Source: JADGQN01 sp035315185 (GTDB lineage: Bacteria; Desulfobacterota; Syntrophorhabdia; Syntrophorhabdales; WCHB1-27). Taken from it: DNA of 64,000 nucleotides. The stretch covers positions 1 through 64,000 of the forward strand of contig DATFYE010000151.1 in NCBI GenBank assembly GCA_035315185.1, given 5' to 3'. The translations under genes and the position numbers were made by a program. Under the pieces are notes generated by a model. The model saw nothing but the letters and a program-made list of their open reading frames with translations. It was not told the origin of the DNA and made no database searches. This document shows, in pieces, positions 43,111 through 51,548 of the stretch (position 1 is the stretch's first letter; each line of letters begins with the position of its first letter).

Positions 43111-44460
43111 GTGATCGAAAAAGTGATCATCATGGGGGCAGCAGGCCGCGATTTTCACAACTTCAATGTCTACTTCAGGGACAACCGTCGTTACAACGTT
43201 ATTGCTTTCACGGCAGCGCAGATTCCCGGCATAGAGGGGCGCCTCTACCCGCCGGAGCTATCGGGACCTTTGTATCCACAGGGCGTTCCCATCTATCCGG
43301 AAGCGGCTCTCGCTCAATTAATCAGGCAGCACGGCATCGATCTCGTTTCCTTCTGTTACAGCGACGTTCCTCACCTTGAGGTGATGCACAGGGCATCGCT
43401 CGTTACGGCTGAGGGTGCGGATTTCATACTGCTGGGAGCGACGTATACGATGCTCCGGTCGAAGAAGCCCGTCGTGGCAGTCTGCGCCGTGAGGACCGGG
43501 GCGGGAAAGTCGCAGACAACCAGGAAGGTGTGCGATGTTATCAAGGAACTCAGGAAGCGGGTTGTCGTGGTCCGCCACCCTATGCCCTATGGTGATTTGA
43601 GAACACAAATAGTGCAACGTTTCGCATCGTTCGAAGATTTTGAAAAACATCACTGCACCATTGAGGAGCGGGAGGAATACGAACCCCTGGTGGATAAAGG
43701 AATCGTGGTCTATGCCGGTGTTGATTATGACCTGATCCTGAAAGAGGCTGAAAAAGAAGCTGACGTAATCGTATGGGACGGCGGAAATAACGATACCCCT
43801 TTTTATCATCCCGATGTCCACATCGTGCTTTTCGACCCGCACCGTCCCGGTCACGAACTCTCCTATTACCCGGGTGAGAGCAACATGCTCATGGCCGACA
43901 TTGCTGTCATCAACAAAGTAGGCACCGCCCCACGGGAAAACGTGGAGAGGGTACGGGACAACATCAGACGGTATGCGCCCAGAGCCGACATCGTATGTGC
44001 GCAATCTCCGGTCCTCGTCAGTCACCCCGAGCTCATACAGGGAAAGCGCGTCCTGGTAGTGGAAGACGGCCCTACGCTCACCCACGGGGGGATGGCGTAC
44101 GGCGCGGGGGTGATCGCCGCGCAAGAGCACGGGGCTTCTGAGATCGTCGATCCCCGGCCCTATGCTCAAGGGACCATCGGCGAGACCTACCGGCTCTATC
44201 CTCATATAGGGCCGCTGCTTCCTGCCATGGGCTACAGCCCCCGCCAGATCAGCGATCTCGAAGAGACCATCAACCGCGCGGTTTGCGACCTAGTCCTTTT
44301 TGCCACGCCGATTCACCTGACAAGAATCCTCTCTATCAACAAACCGACCCTGCGTGTCCGCTATGAGTACAAAGACTATGGCCAGCCGCTACTCGGCGAT
44401 CTCCTTCTCAGTCGGATCCGGTCCTGGGTCGCAAAAAAGCAGCCTGAAACGGGTACATAG
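43111..44460 (+). CDS. Cyclic 2,3-diphosphoglycerate synthetase-like P-loop protein
   Basis: 449 residues from a GTG preceded by AAGGGGA. MIEKVIIMGAAGRDFHNFN is the family start. A P-loop RTGAGKSQTTRKV lies near residue 131, followed by VWDGGNNDTPFY, INKVGTA and MAYGAGVIAAQEHGA. Archaeal cPGS makes an osmolyte. The bacterial homologues are uncharacterised and are unlikely to share that role. Carbamate kinase follows by 2 bp, suggesting a shared metabolic function, perhaps in carbamoyl or purine-type nitrogen metabolism (inference). Confidence 0.78.
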   Translation: MIEKVIIMGAAGRDFHNFNVYFRDNRRYNVIAFTAAQIPGIEGRLYPPELSGPLYPQGVPIYPEAALAQLIRQHGIDLVSFCYSDVPHLEVMHRASLVTAEGADFILLGATYTMLRSKKPVVAVCAVRTGAGKSQTTRKVCDVIKELRKRVVVVRHPMPYGDLRTQIVQRFASFEDFEKHHCTIEEREEYEPLVDKGIVVYAGVDYDLILKEAEKEADVIVWDGGNNDTPFYHPDVHIVLFDPHRPGHELSYYPGESNMLMADIAVINKVGTAPRENVERVRDNIRRYAPRADIVCAQSPVLVSHPELIQGKRVLVVEDGPTLTHGGMAYGAGVIAAQEHGASEIVDPRPYAQGTIGETYRLYPHIGPLLPAMGYSPRQISDLEETINRAVCDLVLFATPIHLTRILSINKPTLRVRYEYKDYGQPLLGDLLLSRIRSWVAKKQPETGT

Positions 44461-44462
44461 CG

Positions 44463-45404
44463 TTGGCTTCGCATACAGGTGACCCGAAGAAGATCCTGCT
44501 CATAGCCCTTGGCGGCAATGCGCTTGTAAAAAAAGGTCAGGTCGGAACCGCCAAGGAACAGTTCCATAATCTGAGGGTGCCCGCGCGGCAGATTGCCCGG
44601 CTCTCAAGGCGCTACAGCATCATCATTACCCACGGCAATGGACCTCAGGTGGGCAACCTACTCCTCCAGGAAGAATGTTGCGACGCTGCGCCGAAGATGC
44701 CCTTGGAAATTCTGGTAGCCCAGACACAAGGGCAGATTGGTTATATGATCGAATCAACGCTGGACAGCGAACTGATGAACGCAGGCATTACCGGCAAAAA
44801 CCTGGTGAGCCTGATCAGCTACGTGGTCGTGGGCGAGAACGATCCCGCCTTCAAGAACCCTTCAAAGCCCATCGGTCCGTCCTACACTGCGGAACGGGTA
44901 GCGGCTCTTCCCTATCCGACCGTGAAAACGGAAAAAGGATACCGGCGCGTCGTCGCCTCGCCAAGGCCAATTACCATCGTGGAGAAGCGTGAAATCAAAA
45001 ATCTCATCGACATGGATTTCATCGTCATCTGCTGCGGGGGCGGGGGCATCCCGGTGATACGGGAGGGCAGAACCTTCTCCGGTGTGGACGCCGTGATCGA
45101 TAAAGATCTCGCCAGCGCACGGCTGGCGCTTGAAGTTGGTGTGGACATTTTCCTGATCGCAACCGACGTTCCAGGCGTTGCCCTGCACTATGGGGAGAAG
45201 GGTCGGCGGTTCCTTCGCACCCTGACCGTTAAAGATGCAAGTCTCTACCTCAAGCAAGGCCGCTTCCCCCCGGGCTCGATGGGACCTAAAGTTGAGGCGA
45301 CCGTGGAATTCATCCAGAACGGCGGTGAAAGAGCGGTCATCACATCAATTGAGGCAATAGAGGAGGCGGTCCACGGCACTGCGGGGACGGAGATCGTGCG
45401 GTAA
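44463..45404 (+). CDS. arcC: Carbamate kinase
   Basis: 313 residues. The frame begins at TTG 44463, with no ATG before the family start KKILLIALGGNALVKKGQ. Typical motifs are HGNGPQVGNLLLQ, EILVAQTQGQIGYM, CCGGGGIPVI, DKDLASARLA and the PGSMGPKVEA terminus. It catalyses carbamoyl phosphate + ADP to ATP + carbamate, a substrate-level phosphorylation step of arginine, purine or agmatine breakdown. No carbamoyltransferase or deiminase gene is nearby. Convergent with the TIGR00300 gene, 10 bp apart. Confidence 0.93.
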   Translation: MASHTGDPKKILLIALGGNALVKKGQVGTAKEQFHNLRVPARQIARLSRRYSIIITHGNGPQVGNLLLQEECCDAAPKMPLEILVAQTQGQIGYMIESTLDSELMNAGITGKNLVSLISYVVVGENDPAFKNPSKPIGPSYTAERVAALPYPTVKTEKGYRRVVASPRPITIVEKREIKNLIDMDFIVICCGGGGIPVIREGRTFSGVDAVIDKDLASARLALEVGVDIFLIATDVPGVALHYGEKGRRFLRTLTVKDASLYLKQGRFPPGSMGPKVEATVEFIQNGGERAVITSIEAIEEAVHGTAGTEIVR

Positions 45405-45414
45405 GGTCCTATAG

Positions 45415-46515
45415 CTACCCAAAGCGGTCTTTAAGCCCGCGCTCCAGGGTGACCACAAAATCCTGGACATTGGTAAGAATAGACCGGGCGGTCAGGGAGC
45501 CGCGGTCAGCCAGCTTGCTGACTGCGAATTCGGACATGTCAACGCTGTAGAAATAGACAGGGCGTACGTTGTCTTTCTCCACCTTGTAGGATGGCACCAT
45601 GTTTCCGATGGCGATGGCGTGGAGCTGCGTTGCCAGCGCAATGACCGTGGTCGCACGGCGGGCGAGAGCCCGCATCTTGTCTTGCGCCAGATACACATCG
45701 CCGATTACCTCGGGAAGAGGACCGTCGTCACGGATCGATCCGGCCAAAACGTACGGGATACAATTGAGGGCGACCACGCGCATGATGCCGTCCTTTATGC
45801 GCCCTTCTGCCACTGCCTTTGCAATGGACCCCAGTTCCCTGATCCTGTTAATCGCGTCCAGGTGCTTGTAATGGCCGAACGGTGCGCTCCTCTTGGAGTA
45901 TATTTCCTGTCCCAGAGCTGTTCCGAAAAGGGCCCCTTCGAGGTCATGCACGGCCAGCGCGTTTCCGGCATGCAGGCCATGGACGTAACCGCGCTCGATC
46001 AATCTCACGAAAGCGTTGCGCGAATCCTGGTCGAATACGGTCGCGGGCCCCAGCGTCCAGAGGATAAAGCCGTTGCCTCGTTCATGTTCGAGCAGCGCAT
46101 AGAGTTCATCGTAGTCGATGGAAAAGGACGTTTCCCGCGTGACACGCGTGCGAAAGGTAAACTTCTCCGCGACATGGGGAGGAAAAGCAAAGCCGCCGGT
46201 GTGCACGAAAATCCCATCCTCCCCGTTCTCCCGCCTCCCGCAGGCAACCAGTTCGCCGGCTTTCAGATGCCGGAATTCTTTGACTGAGAGCGTTCCATCC
46301 GGCTCCAGCACGACGACACAATCCATCCGAGACTCCTTGAGAAGGAGCCACTCCCCTTTCTGAGTTTGCAGATATTCGGGGAATATTGATGTGGCGTGGT
46401 AATTTTCAGGAGCGATACCAGGCTGCGTCACCTCTTTGAAGACCACGGTTGGGCATTGCGAAAACCGGGCGTGAGTGAAATCCGGTGGATTGTAAGCCGG
46501 CAGGATAAAGGCCAT
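45415..46515 (-). CDS. TIGR00300 / LOR-SDH-region protein (ornithine cyclodeaminase-like)
   Basis: 366 residues from the ATG at 46515, which has GAGGAG eight bases upstream; the frame could start six codons earlier. Motifs such as HTGGFAFPPHVAEKF, FIEV-like region replaced by RLIERGYVHGLHAGNALAVHDLEGALFGT, and CIPYVLAGSIRDDGPLPEVIGDVYLAQ match the TIGR00300 'LOR/SDH bifunctional enzyme conserved region' family. Members include archaeal ornithine cyclodeaminase and the C-terminal half of cyanobacterial ArgZ/AgrE. An NAD-dependent deaminating role on ornithine or a related amino acid is plausible. Convergent with arcC. Confidence 0.78.
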   Translation of the reverse strand: MAFILPAYNPPDFTHARFSQCPTVVFKEVTQPGIAPENYHATSIFPEYLQTQKGEWLLLKESRMDCVVVLEPDGTLSVKEFRHLKAGELVACGRRENGEDGIFVHTGGFAFPPHVAEKFTFRTRVTRETSFSIDYDELYALLEHERGNGFILWTLGPATVFDQDSRNAFVRLIERGYVHGLHAGNALAVHDLEGALFGTALGQEIYSKRSAPFGHYKHLDAINRIRELGSIAKAVAEGRIKDGIMRVVALNCIPYVLAGSIRDDGPLPEVIGDVYLAQDKMRALARRATTVIALATQLHAIAIGNMVPSYKVEKDNVRPVYFYSVDMSEFAVSKLADRGSLTARSILTNVQDFVVTLERGLKDRFG

Positions 46516-46603
46516 GTTCCAGGCTCTCCTCAACCAATTCCAGCATGGATTACAGCATGCTGCATTGTGACCCTTCTAACTCCACGAACGTGTCTGACCG
46601 TAT

Positions 46604-46683
46604 CGTTTCAGACTAAATGTAATGCAGGTTACGCTGAAACGACAGTCAGAGACGACCGTTTCAGTTCGTTACGCCGTGAAACG
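46604..46683. promoter_or_regulatory. Cluster of four CGTTTCAG / CTGAAACG sites
   Basis: CGTTTCAG at 46604-46611, CTGAAACG at 46634-46641, CGTTTCAG at 46657-46664 and the variant GTGAAACG at 46676-46683, in alternating orientation. They lie 90-170 bp upstream of the TIGR00300 start and just downstream of livM, in a 240-bp gap with no gene. A binding-site array for a regulator is the simplest reading. Confidence 0.5.
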
Positions 46684-46757
46684 TGCCGCAGATGGCCAGC
46701 GAACCGCAGCAGAATATCATCTTCTACCTTAAGGCAGGGCCGGCAGCCCGGGTATTG

Positions 46758-47750
46758 TTACCCTACGTTGAGGGTTTTGTGCGAGGAGCCCAGAAAGCGG
46801 CCCATGCCAACCTTCCTGAAGAAGGCTGCACAGGGGCTGAGTGTTACGAGGCCTCCTGGAGAGAAGATGCCGACTGACGCCAGGATCAGGCCGAGCATGG
46901 TCAGGTGAAGGGATTTGATCCAGACGGGAAGCCACGTTGATGTCCAGAGGAACTCTTCGATGATCAGCATAAAGATGGCGCCGAAGATAGGACCGAGAAA
47001 GGTCCCGGTCCCACCCAGCATCACCATGGTTACGGGAAGCAGCGCCTTATCCGTGCCGAAGACGACCTCGGGATCGATATAGGCTGAATACCAGGCATAG
47101 CCAGCACCGAGAAGGGCAGGAAATACCGAGCTCAAAACATAGGCGCCCATTTTGCGCCTGTTCACGTTGATCCCAAAGGCCTCAGCAACTTCCTCATCTT
47201 CCCGGATGCTGAAGAGGGCGAGACCGAATTTCGACTTTGGAATCCAATAGCAGACAAAAATGGTCAGTAGAGCTACTCCGAGGAACATGTAATAGGTTTG
47301 AAATGGCCTGTAACCCGGCGTGAGAGAGATTCCCTGGGTCCCCCCTGTAAAATCCCGAAGGCTACCAGCCACCAGCTCAAACAATTTGATCAGACCGAAA
47401 TTGGCCAGCGCAAAATATCCGCCTTTGAGCCGCAGAAATGGATAACTGATCAAGGTCGCAAAGATGAGCGTGACGAGGACCCCGGTGGCCATGCAGATAA
47501 CGAAGGGAACACCTTTGGAATAAAGGATCGCGAAACCATAGGCGCTGATACCGAAAAATACGTAATGGCCCAGGTTGACATATCCCAGGTAGCCCGCGGT
47601 GATGTTGAAGCTTGAACCAATCCCGACGTACATGAAGAGGAGGAGGAGAAAAACAACCCAGTAGGGATCTACGAATTTAGGCACGAGCAGAATGGCAATC
47701 AGTACCAGGATCCAGAATCCATATAAAAGTGTCGCGCCTTTTCTAAACAT
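46758..47750 (-). CDS. livM: Branched-chain amino acid-type ABC transporter permease (LivM)
   Basis: 330 residues with about nine membrane segments. It carries the LivM-type pattern SFNITAGYLGYVNLGHYVFFGISAY (about 48) and the EAA-like loop REDEEVAEAFGINV (about 181-194), GGTGTFLGPIFGA near 245. Inner-membrane half of the substrate channel with LivH. The start overlaps livH by 8 bp. Last gene of the liv operon; its final residues are hydrophilic (FLGSSHKTLNVG). Confidence 0.93.
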   Translation of the reverse strand: MFRKGATLLYGFWILVLIAILLVPKFVDPYWVVFLLLLFMYVGIGSSFNITAGYLGYVNLGHYVFFGISAYGFAILYSKGVPFVICMATGVLVTLIFATLISYPFLRLKGGYFALANFGLIKLFELVAGSLRDFTGGTQGISLTPGYRPFQTYYMFLGVALLTIFVCYWIPKSKFGLALFSIREDEEVAEAFGINVNRRKMGAYVLSSVFPALLGAGYAWYSAYIDPEVVFGTDKALLPVTMVMLGGTGTFLGPIFGAIFMLIIEEFLWTSTWLPVWIKSLHLTMLGLILASVGIFSPGGLVTLSPCAAFFRKVGMGRFLGSSHKTLNVG

Positions 47751-48618
47751 GCTTGAACAATCCCTCCGGTTTCAGGAGCAAGACCAAAACCAGGGTAAAG
47801 AACGCGATGGTAAGCGACCAGTGCGAACCGAGGAAGAAGCCCGCAAAGGTCTCGGCTACTCCCAGGATGAGCCCTCCCACTAACGAGCCGATCAGGCTTC
47901 CGGACCCTCCCAGCATAACGATGGCGATATAGCGGATAGTTAACGGAAGGCCGATAAAAGGACCAATCGTGAACTGCATAACATAGAAAACGCCTGCGAC
48001 CGCGGCAAGCGAAATTGCGATTCCGAAAACAAAGGTGACCACCCTGGGAACGTTGATACCGATCACGGTCGCTCCCTCCCGGTTCTGGAGGATCGCACGT
48101 ATAGCCTTCCCCATGAATGATTTCTTCAGGTAGAAGTGGAGAAAGACAGTGAGAGCGATGATCGATAGCAGAATGGTCAAACGGAGGGATGAGATAACAA
48201 TGCCGCCTGCCATTATGGCGGGCATGGAAAAGGAGACCCCCTTCACCGTAGGTCCCCAGATGAAGGAGGTTGTATCCTCAATAGCTGTCGCTATACCCAC
48301 GGTCACGACAATCGAGGAGAAGAGGAGCTGTCGGGGTGGCCGGTTCAGGATGGGCTTCATGAATATTTTTTGATAGGCGAAGCCCACGCACACGAAAAGA
48401 GGGATCACGATGAGAAGGATCAAAAAAGGATTCCAGCCCGTCGCGCCAAAGATGATGTACGTGACCAGTCCGCCCAGCATGAGGAATTCCCCGTGGGTGA
48501 TGTTGAGCACGTTTGCAATGCAGAAGATGAGGGAGAGCCCGAAGGCGGCCAACGCGTAAGTGCCGCCCTGGAGCACTCCCGCCAGAATCAATTGAATGAA
48601 GATCTGTAGCTGCGCCAC
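47743..48618 (-). CDS. livH: Branched-chain amino acid-type ABC transporter permease (LivH)
   Basis: 291 residues, about eight membrane segments. ILAGVLQGGTYALAAFGLSLIF at the start, AIRAILQNREGATVIGINV (cytoplasmic coupling loop) and GGSGSLIGSLVGGLILG are typical LivH features. Partner of LivM. A 178-bp mobile-like element lies between this gene and livK, so the operon carries an insertion but both reading frames are intact. Confidence 0.93.
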   Translation of the reverse strand: MAQLQIFIQLILAGVLQGGTYALAAFGLSLIFCIANVLNITHGEFLMLGGLVTYIIFGATGWNPFLILLIVIPLFVCVGFAYQKIFMKPILNRPPRQLLFSSIVVTVGIATAIEDTTSFIWGPTVKGVSFSMPAIMAGGIVISSLRLTILLSIIALTVFLHFYLKKSFMGKAIRAILQNREGATVIGINVPRVVTFVFGIAISLAAVAGVFYVMQFTIGPFIGLPLTIRYIAIVMLGGSGSLIGSLVGGLILGVAETFAGFFLGSHWSLTIAFFTLVLVLLLKPEGLFKHV

Positions 48619-48629
48619 TTAAACTCCTT

Positions 48630-48807
48630 ATGCCGATTCGCCTTCAAGCGCCTTCCTTCGTTGCGGCGACCCGGGAAGAGAGTCTTGGGAGCGCCCGGGT
48701 ACCCCGCCCGCACAAACAATTGGTTCCGCGACGTACCCCAAGGTACGCCTGCATAATAGCCCAGGCCTCGGCTCGCCTGGGCATGCATCTTGAATGCAAA
48801 TCGGCAT
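48630..48807 (-). mobile_element. MITE-like element, copy B (178 bp)
   Basis: Ends ATGCCGATTCGCCTTCAAG (left) and, in reverse complement, ATGCCGATTTGCATTCAAG (right): the same two end types as copy A, in opposite orientation. The interior is palindrome-rich (CCGGGTACC, CCCAGGC...GCCTGGG) with no gene. It lies inside the liv operon between livK and livH, where it could form mRNA structure. Confidence 0.75.
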
Positions 48808-48848
48808 CAGAATTTTACACCTTTAATTCCCAACATCTTCTTCTCACA

Positions 48849-50042
48849 TCACGGCGTCGGGTTTGGATAAATGTGTTTATGGGTTGCGATCTTCTTAGGG
48901 CCGATGATGTAATACTTTCCATCGATATACTGGATGGCCAGCTGCTTAAACGCTGAGTGGCCTTTCGTCGGTTCAAAATACATGGGCCCGATGACGGACT
49001 CGAAGTTGACCGCTTTGATAGCCTTCATCAGATCATCCGGTTTGAGGGAGTCTGCCTTCGGCACAGCCACCTCTACCACTTCCAGAGGCGTGTAGTGCAG
49101 AGAAATATCCATGTACTCTTCGGGATCAATCTTGGCTTCTTTCAGGATTTCATGGAATTTCTTCAGATTCCCGTAGGGCATTCCGGTAAGCCAGTTATAC
49201 TCGGTGGTGATATTGTTGGCATCTTTCCCCAAAGCATCGGAAAAGGATTTGTCGGCATGGGTGAAGTGCCATTCTCTGGGCTTCAACCCGAACTCCTTAG
49301 CCTGTTTCTTGAAGGTCACGGCAAAGGGGGTAAAGGCCGATACGTAAATGACATCAGGGTCGGCGGCCTTCAGCTTCACGAGGATGGAGGTGAAGTCTGT
49401 CGTGCCTGCAGGGGCAACGTCTTTGAAGACGGTCTTAAAGCCCCGTTTTTCAGCGTTGGGAACAGCCCCCTCATAGACCTCGCGGGTGTGCGGCGTATCT
49501 TCCGCCACATAACCGATGGTCTTCACCTGCTTCTCCTGTTCGAGCAGCTCGAAGTAAGAATCAGACCATGCGGTCGAAAGGTTGTTCACACCGACGATCC
49601 ACTTGAAGCCGCGCTCGAAGATCTGCGGGGTATTGGCAGTCGCCAGTATCATGGGAATATGATATTTTTCAGCGACCGCTGTCACCGGGAAGGTGATCGG
49701 GCTCGATTTGGGGCCGATCAGAAGGTCACACTTATCGACCGTCACCAGACGCTCATAGAATTTCACGGCTGTTGCCTGGTCGCTCTTGTCGTCATAGATG
49801 ATCGTCCTGACCGGGAGCTTCTTGTTGTACGTCTTCACGAAGAGCCCCCCTTCTTTCTTGTTCACGTAGTTTTCCCATGCCTTCACCATCTTGTCAAAGG
49901 GGCCGACATCAACGGCGTACCTTCCCGTGAGACAGAGGGTCATACCTATGACGATCTCTTTCTTCTCCTGCGCTGAGGCCGGGAGTACTATCCCGATAAA
50001 GAGTACCAACGCCAGAACTAAAACCAAACATCCTTTTCTCAT
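48849..50042 (-). CDS. livK: ABC transporter substrate-binding protein, LivK family
   Basis: 397 residues with a signal peptide ending ASA near residue 24. The mature part has type-1 periplasmic-binding features: IVIGMTLCLTGRYAVDVGPFDKMVKAWENYV, LLIGPKSSPITFPVTAVAEKY and DVIYVSAFTPFAVTFKKQAKEFG. It is longer than E. coli LivK (about 370) and may bind aromatic or organic acids rather than leucine, as many such proteins do in Desulfobacterota; the ligand is unknown. Confidence 0.9.
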   Translation of the reverse strand: MRKGCLVLVLALVLFIGIVLPASAQEKKEIVIGMTLCLTGRYAVDVGPFDKMVKAWENYVNKKEGGLFVKTYNKKLPVRTIIYDDKSDQATAVKFYERLVTVDKCDLLIGPKSSPITFPVTAVAEKYHIPMILATANTPQIFERGFKWIVGVNNLSTAWSDSYFELLEQEKQVKTIGYVAEDTPHTREVYEGAVPNAEKRGFKTVFKDVAPAGTTDFTSILVKLKAADPDVIYVSAFTPFAVTFKKQAKEFGLKPREWHFTHADKSFSDALGKDANNITTEYNWLTGMPYGNLKKFHEILKEAKIDPEEYMDISLHYTPLEVVEVAVPKADSLKPDDLMKAIKAVNFESVIGPMYFEPTKGHSAFKQLAIQYIDGKYYIIGPKKIATHKHIYPNPTP

Positions 50043-50093
50043 GACTCAACCTCCTCCTGTTCTTCCTTGCAGAGTTATTTTACGAGGCCTCCT

Positions 50094-50798
50094 TTAAAGT
50101 CCCAGATAAGCCTTGCGAATCTCATCATCATTGAGCAAATCTTTGCTCTTGCCTTGACGCACAATTCGACCATTCTCCAGCACGTAGGTTCGATCCGATA
50201 TCTCCATCGCCTGCCGGGCATTCTGCTCTACCAGAAAGACGGTCATTCCCTCCTGGTTAATCTTGCGTATAGTGCGAAATAGCTCGGCCACCACGATGGG
50301 CGCGAGGCCCATGGAAGGTTCGTCGATAAGAAGGAGTTGCGGTAAGGACATCAGTCCCCTCCCGACCGTAACCATCTGCTGCTCACCGCCGCTGAGCGTC
50401 CCCACCAGTTGGCCCTTTCTCTCCTCCAGTCTGGGAAAGAGTTCAAAGACCCAGCGGAGCGTTTCGGGAATCCTCTTTCTGGCATTGGGGAAGTATGCGC
50501 CGAGTTCGAGGTTCTCCACCACGGTCATATCCGGAAAAAGCTTTCTTCCTTCCGGGATCAAACTGATCCCTCTCTCCACTATTTTATGCGGCGGCAATTG
50601 ATGTATCGGCTCTCCAAGAAACTCAATCCGACCGGAGGCAGGGTGCATCATGCCCATGATCGTATTGATCAGGGTTGTCTTTCCTGACCCGTTCGATCCA
50701 ACCATGGTCACCATCTCTTTCGGGGAAATCTCCAGAGATGCTTCCCAGAGCACTTTGATATCTCCGTATTGGGCAGAAACCTGCTCCACCTTGAGCAT
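50094..50798 (-). CDS. livF: ABC transporter ATP-binding protein (LivF)
   Basis: 234 residues. Walker A GSNGSGKTTL (about 35), signature LSGGEQQMVTVGRGL (about 135), Walker B LLLIDEPSMGLAP. LivF-specific features are the short length and RGISLIPEGRKLFPDMTV. Directly adjacent to livG, with no gap. Confidence 0.95.
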   Translation of the reverse strand: MLKVEQVSAQYGDIKVLWEASLEISPKEMVTMVGSNGSGKTTLINTIMGMMHPASGRIEFLGEPIHQLPPHKIVERGISLIPEGRKLFPDMTVVENLELGAYFPNARKRIPETLRWVFELFPRLEERKGQLVGTLSGGEQQMVTVGRGLMSLPQLLLIDEPSMGLAPIVVAELFRTIRKINQEGMTVFLVEQNARQAMEISDRTYVLENGRIVRQGKSKDLLNDDEIRKAYLGL

Positions 50799-51548
50799 CT
50801 ACGCTCCCTGCGCCTGTTCGGCGCTTCCTTCTGTTCCGAGATATGCTTCAATCACAGCTTTGTTCTTTGAGATCTGATCAGGAGTACCCTGGGCAATCAA
50901 CTCTCCGAAATTGAGTACGAGAATCCGGTCCGAAAGCCCCATCACCGCCTTCATAATATGCTCAATCATGAAGACAGTGACCCCGCGATCACGGATCTCA
51001 CGGATCAAATTCATCACTGTTTCAGTCTCTGCCGGGTTAAGGCCAGAGATGGCTTCATCCAGGAGCAGGATCTTCGGCCGTGTTGCCAGGGCACGGGCAA
51101 TCTCCAACTGCTTCCTCCCTACCAGCGTCAGGTTCTTTGCCGGAGTATTGGCCTTCTGGAGCAGACCGGTCAGTCGCAGCAACTCAGTGCCTTCATCATC
51201 CACGGAGCGTGTCTCCCGTGTCTCCGCATTTCCAAAATAGATTCCTACGAGCACATTTTCATAGACTGTCAGGCTCGAAAAAGGACGGACAAGCTGATAC
51301 GTCCTTGAGATACCCTTGTGGCATATCTGGCGCGACCCCAGAGATGTGATCTCTTCGTTGTCGAGTTTCACAGAGCCGGAAGAAGGAGGAAAGGTGCCGG
51401 CGATAATATTGAAGAGCGTGGTCTTCCCAGCGCCGTTCGGCCCGATCAGTCCGAGGATCTCGCCTTGCTCAAGGCTGAAAGAGATGTCGTAGAGCGCTCG
51501 TAAGCCGCCAAAAAATTTAGTGACGGCTTTGACCTCAAGAAGACTCAT
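50799..51548 (-). CDS. livG: ABC transporter ATP-binding protein (LivG)
   Basis: 249 residues. Walker A GPNGAGKTTLFN (about 36), Walker B ILLLDEAISGLNP. The ABC signature is the LivG variant LTLVGRKQLEIARAL instead of LSGGQ, a known substitution in this subfamily. It overlaps the bicupin gene by 4 bp, so the cupin is part of the same transcript. Confidence 0.95.
   Translation of the reverse strand: MSLLEVKAVTKFFGGLRALYDISFSLEQGEILGLIGPNGAGKTTLFNIIAGTFPPSSGSVKLDNEEITSLGSRQICHKGISRTYQLVRPFSSLTVYENVLVGIYFGNAETRETRSVDDEGTELLRLTGLLQKANTPAKNLTLVGRKQLEIARALATRPKILLLDEAISGLNPAETETVMNLIREIRDRGVTVFMIEHIMKAVMGLSDRILVLNFGELIAQGTPDQISKNKAVIEAYLGTEGSAEQAQGA

Noticed and set aside
50799..51548. Defective ABC signature in LivG
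   Set aside because: LTLVGRKQLEIARAL is a known LivG variant of the LSGGQ motif, not a defect.
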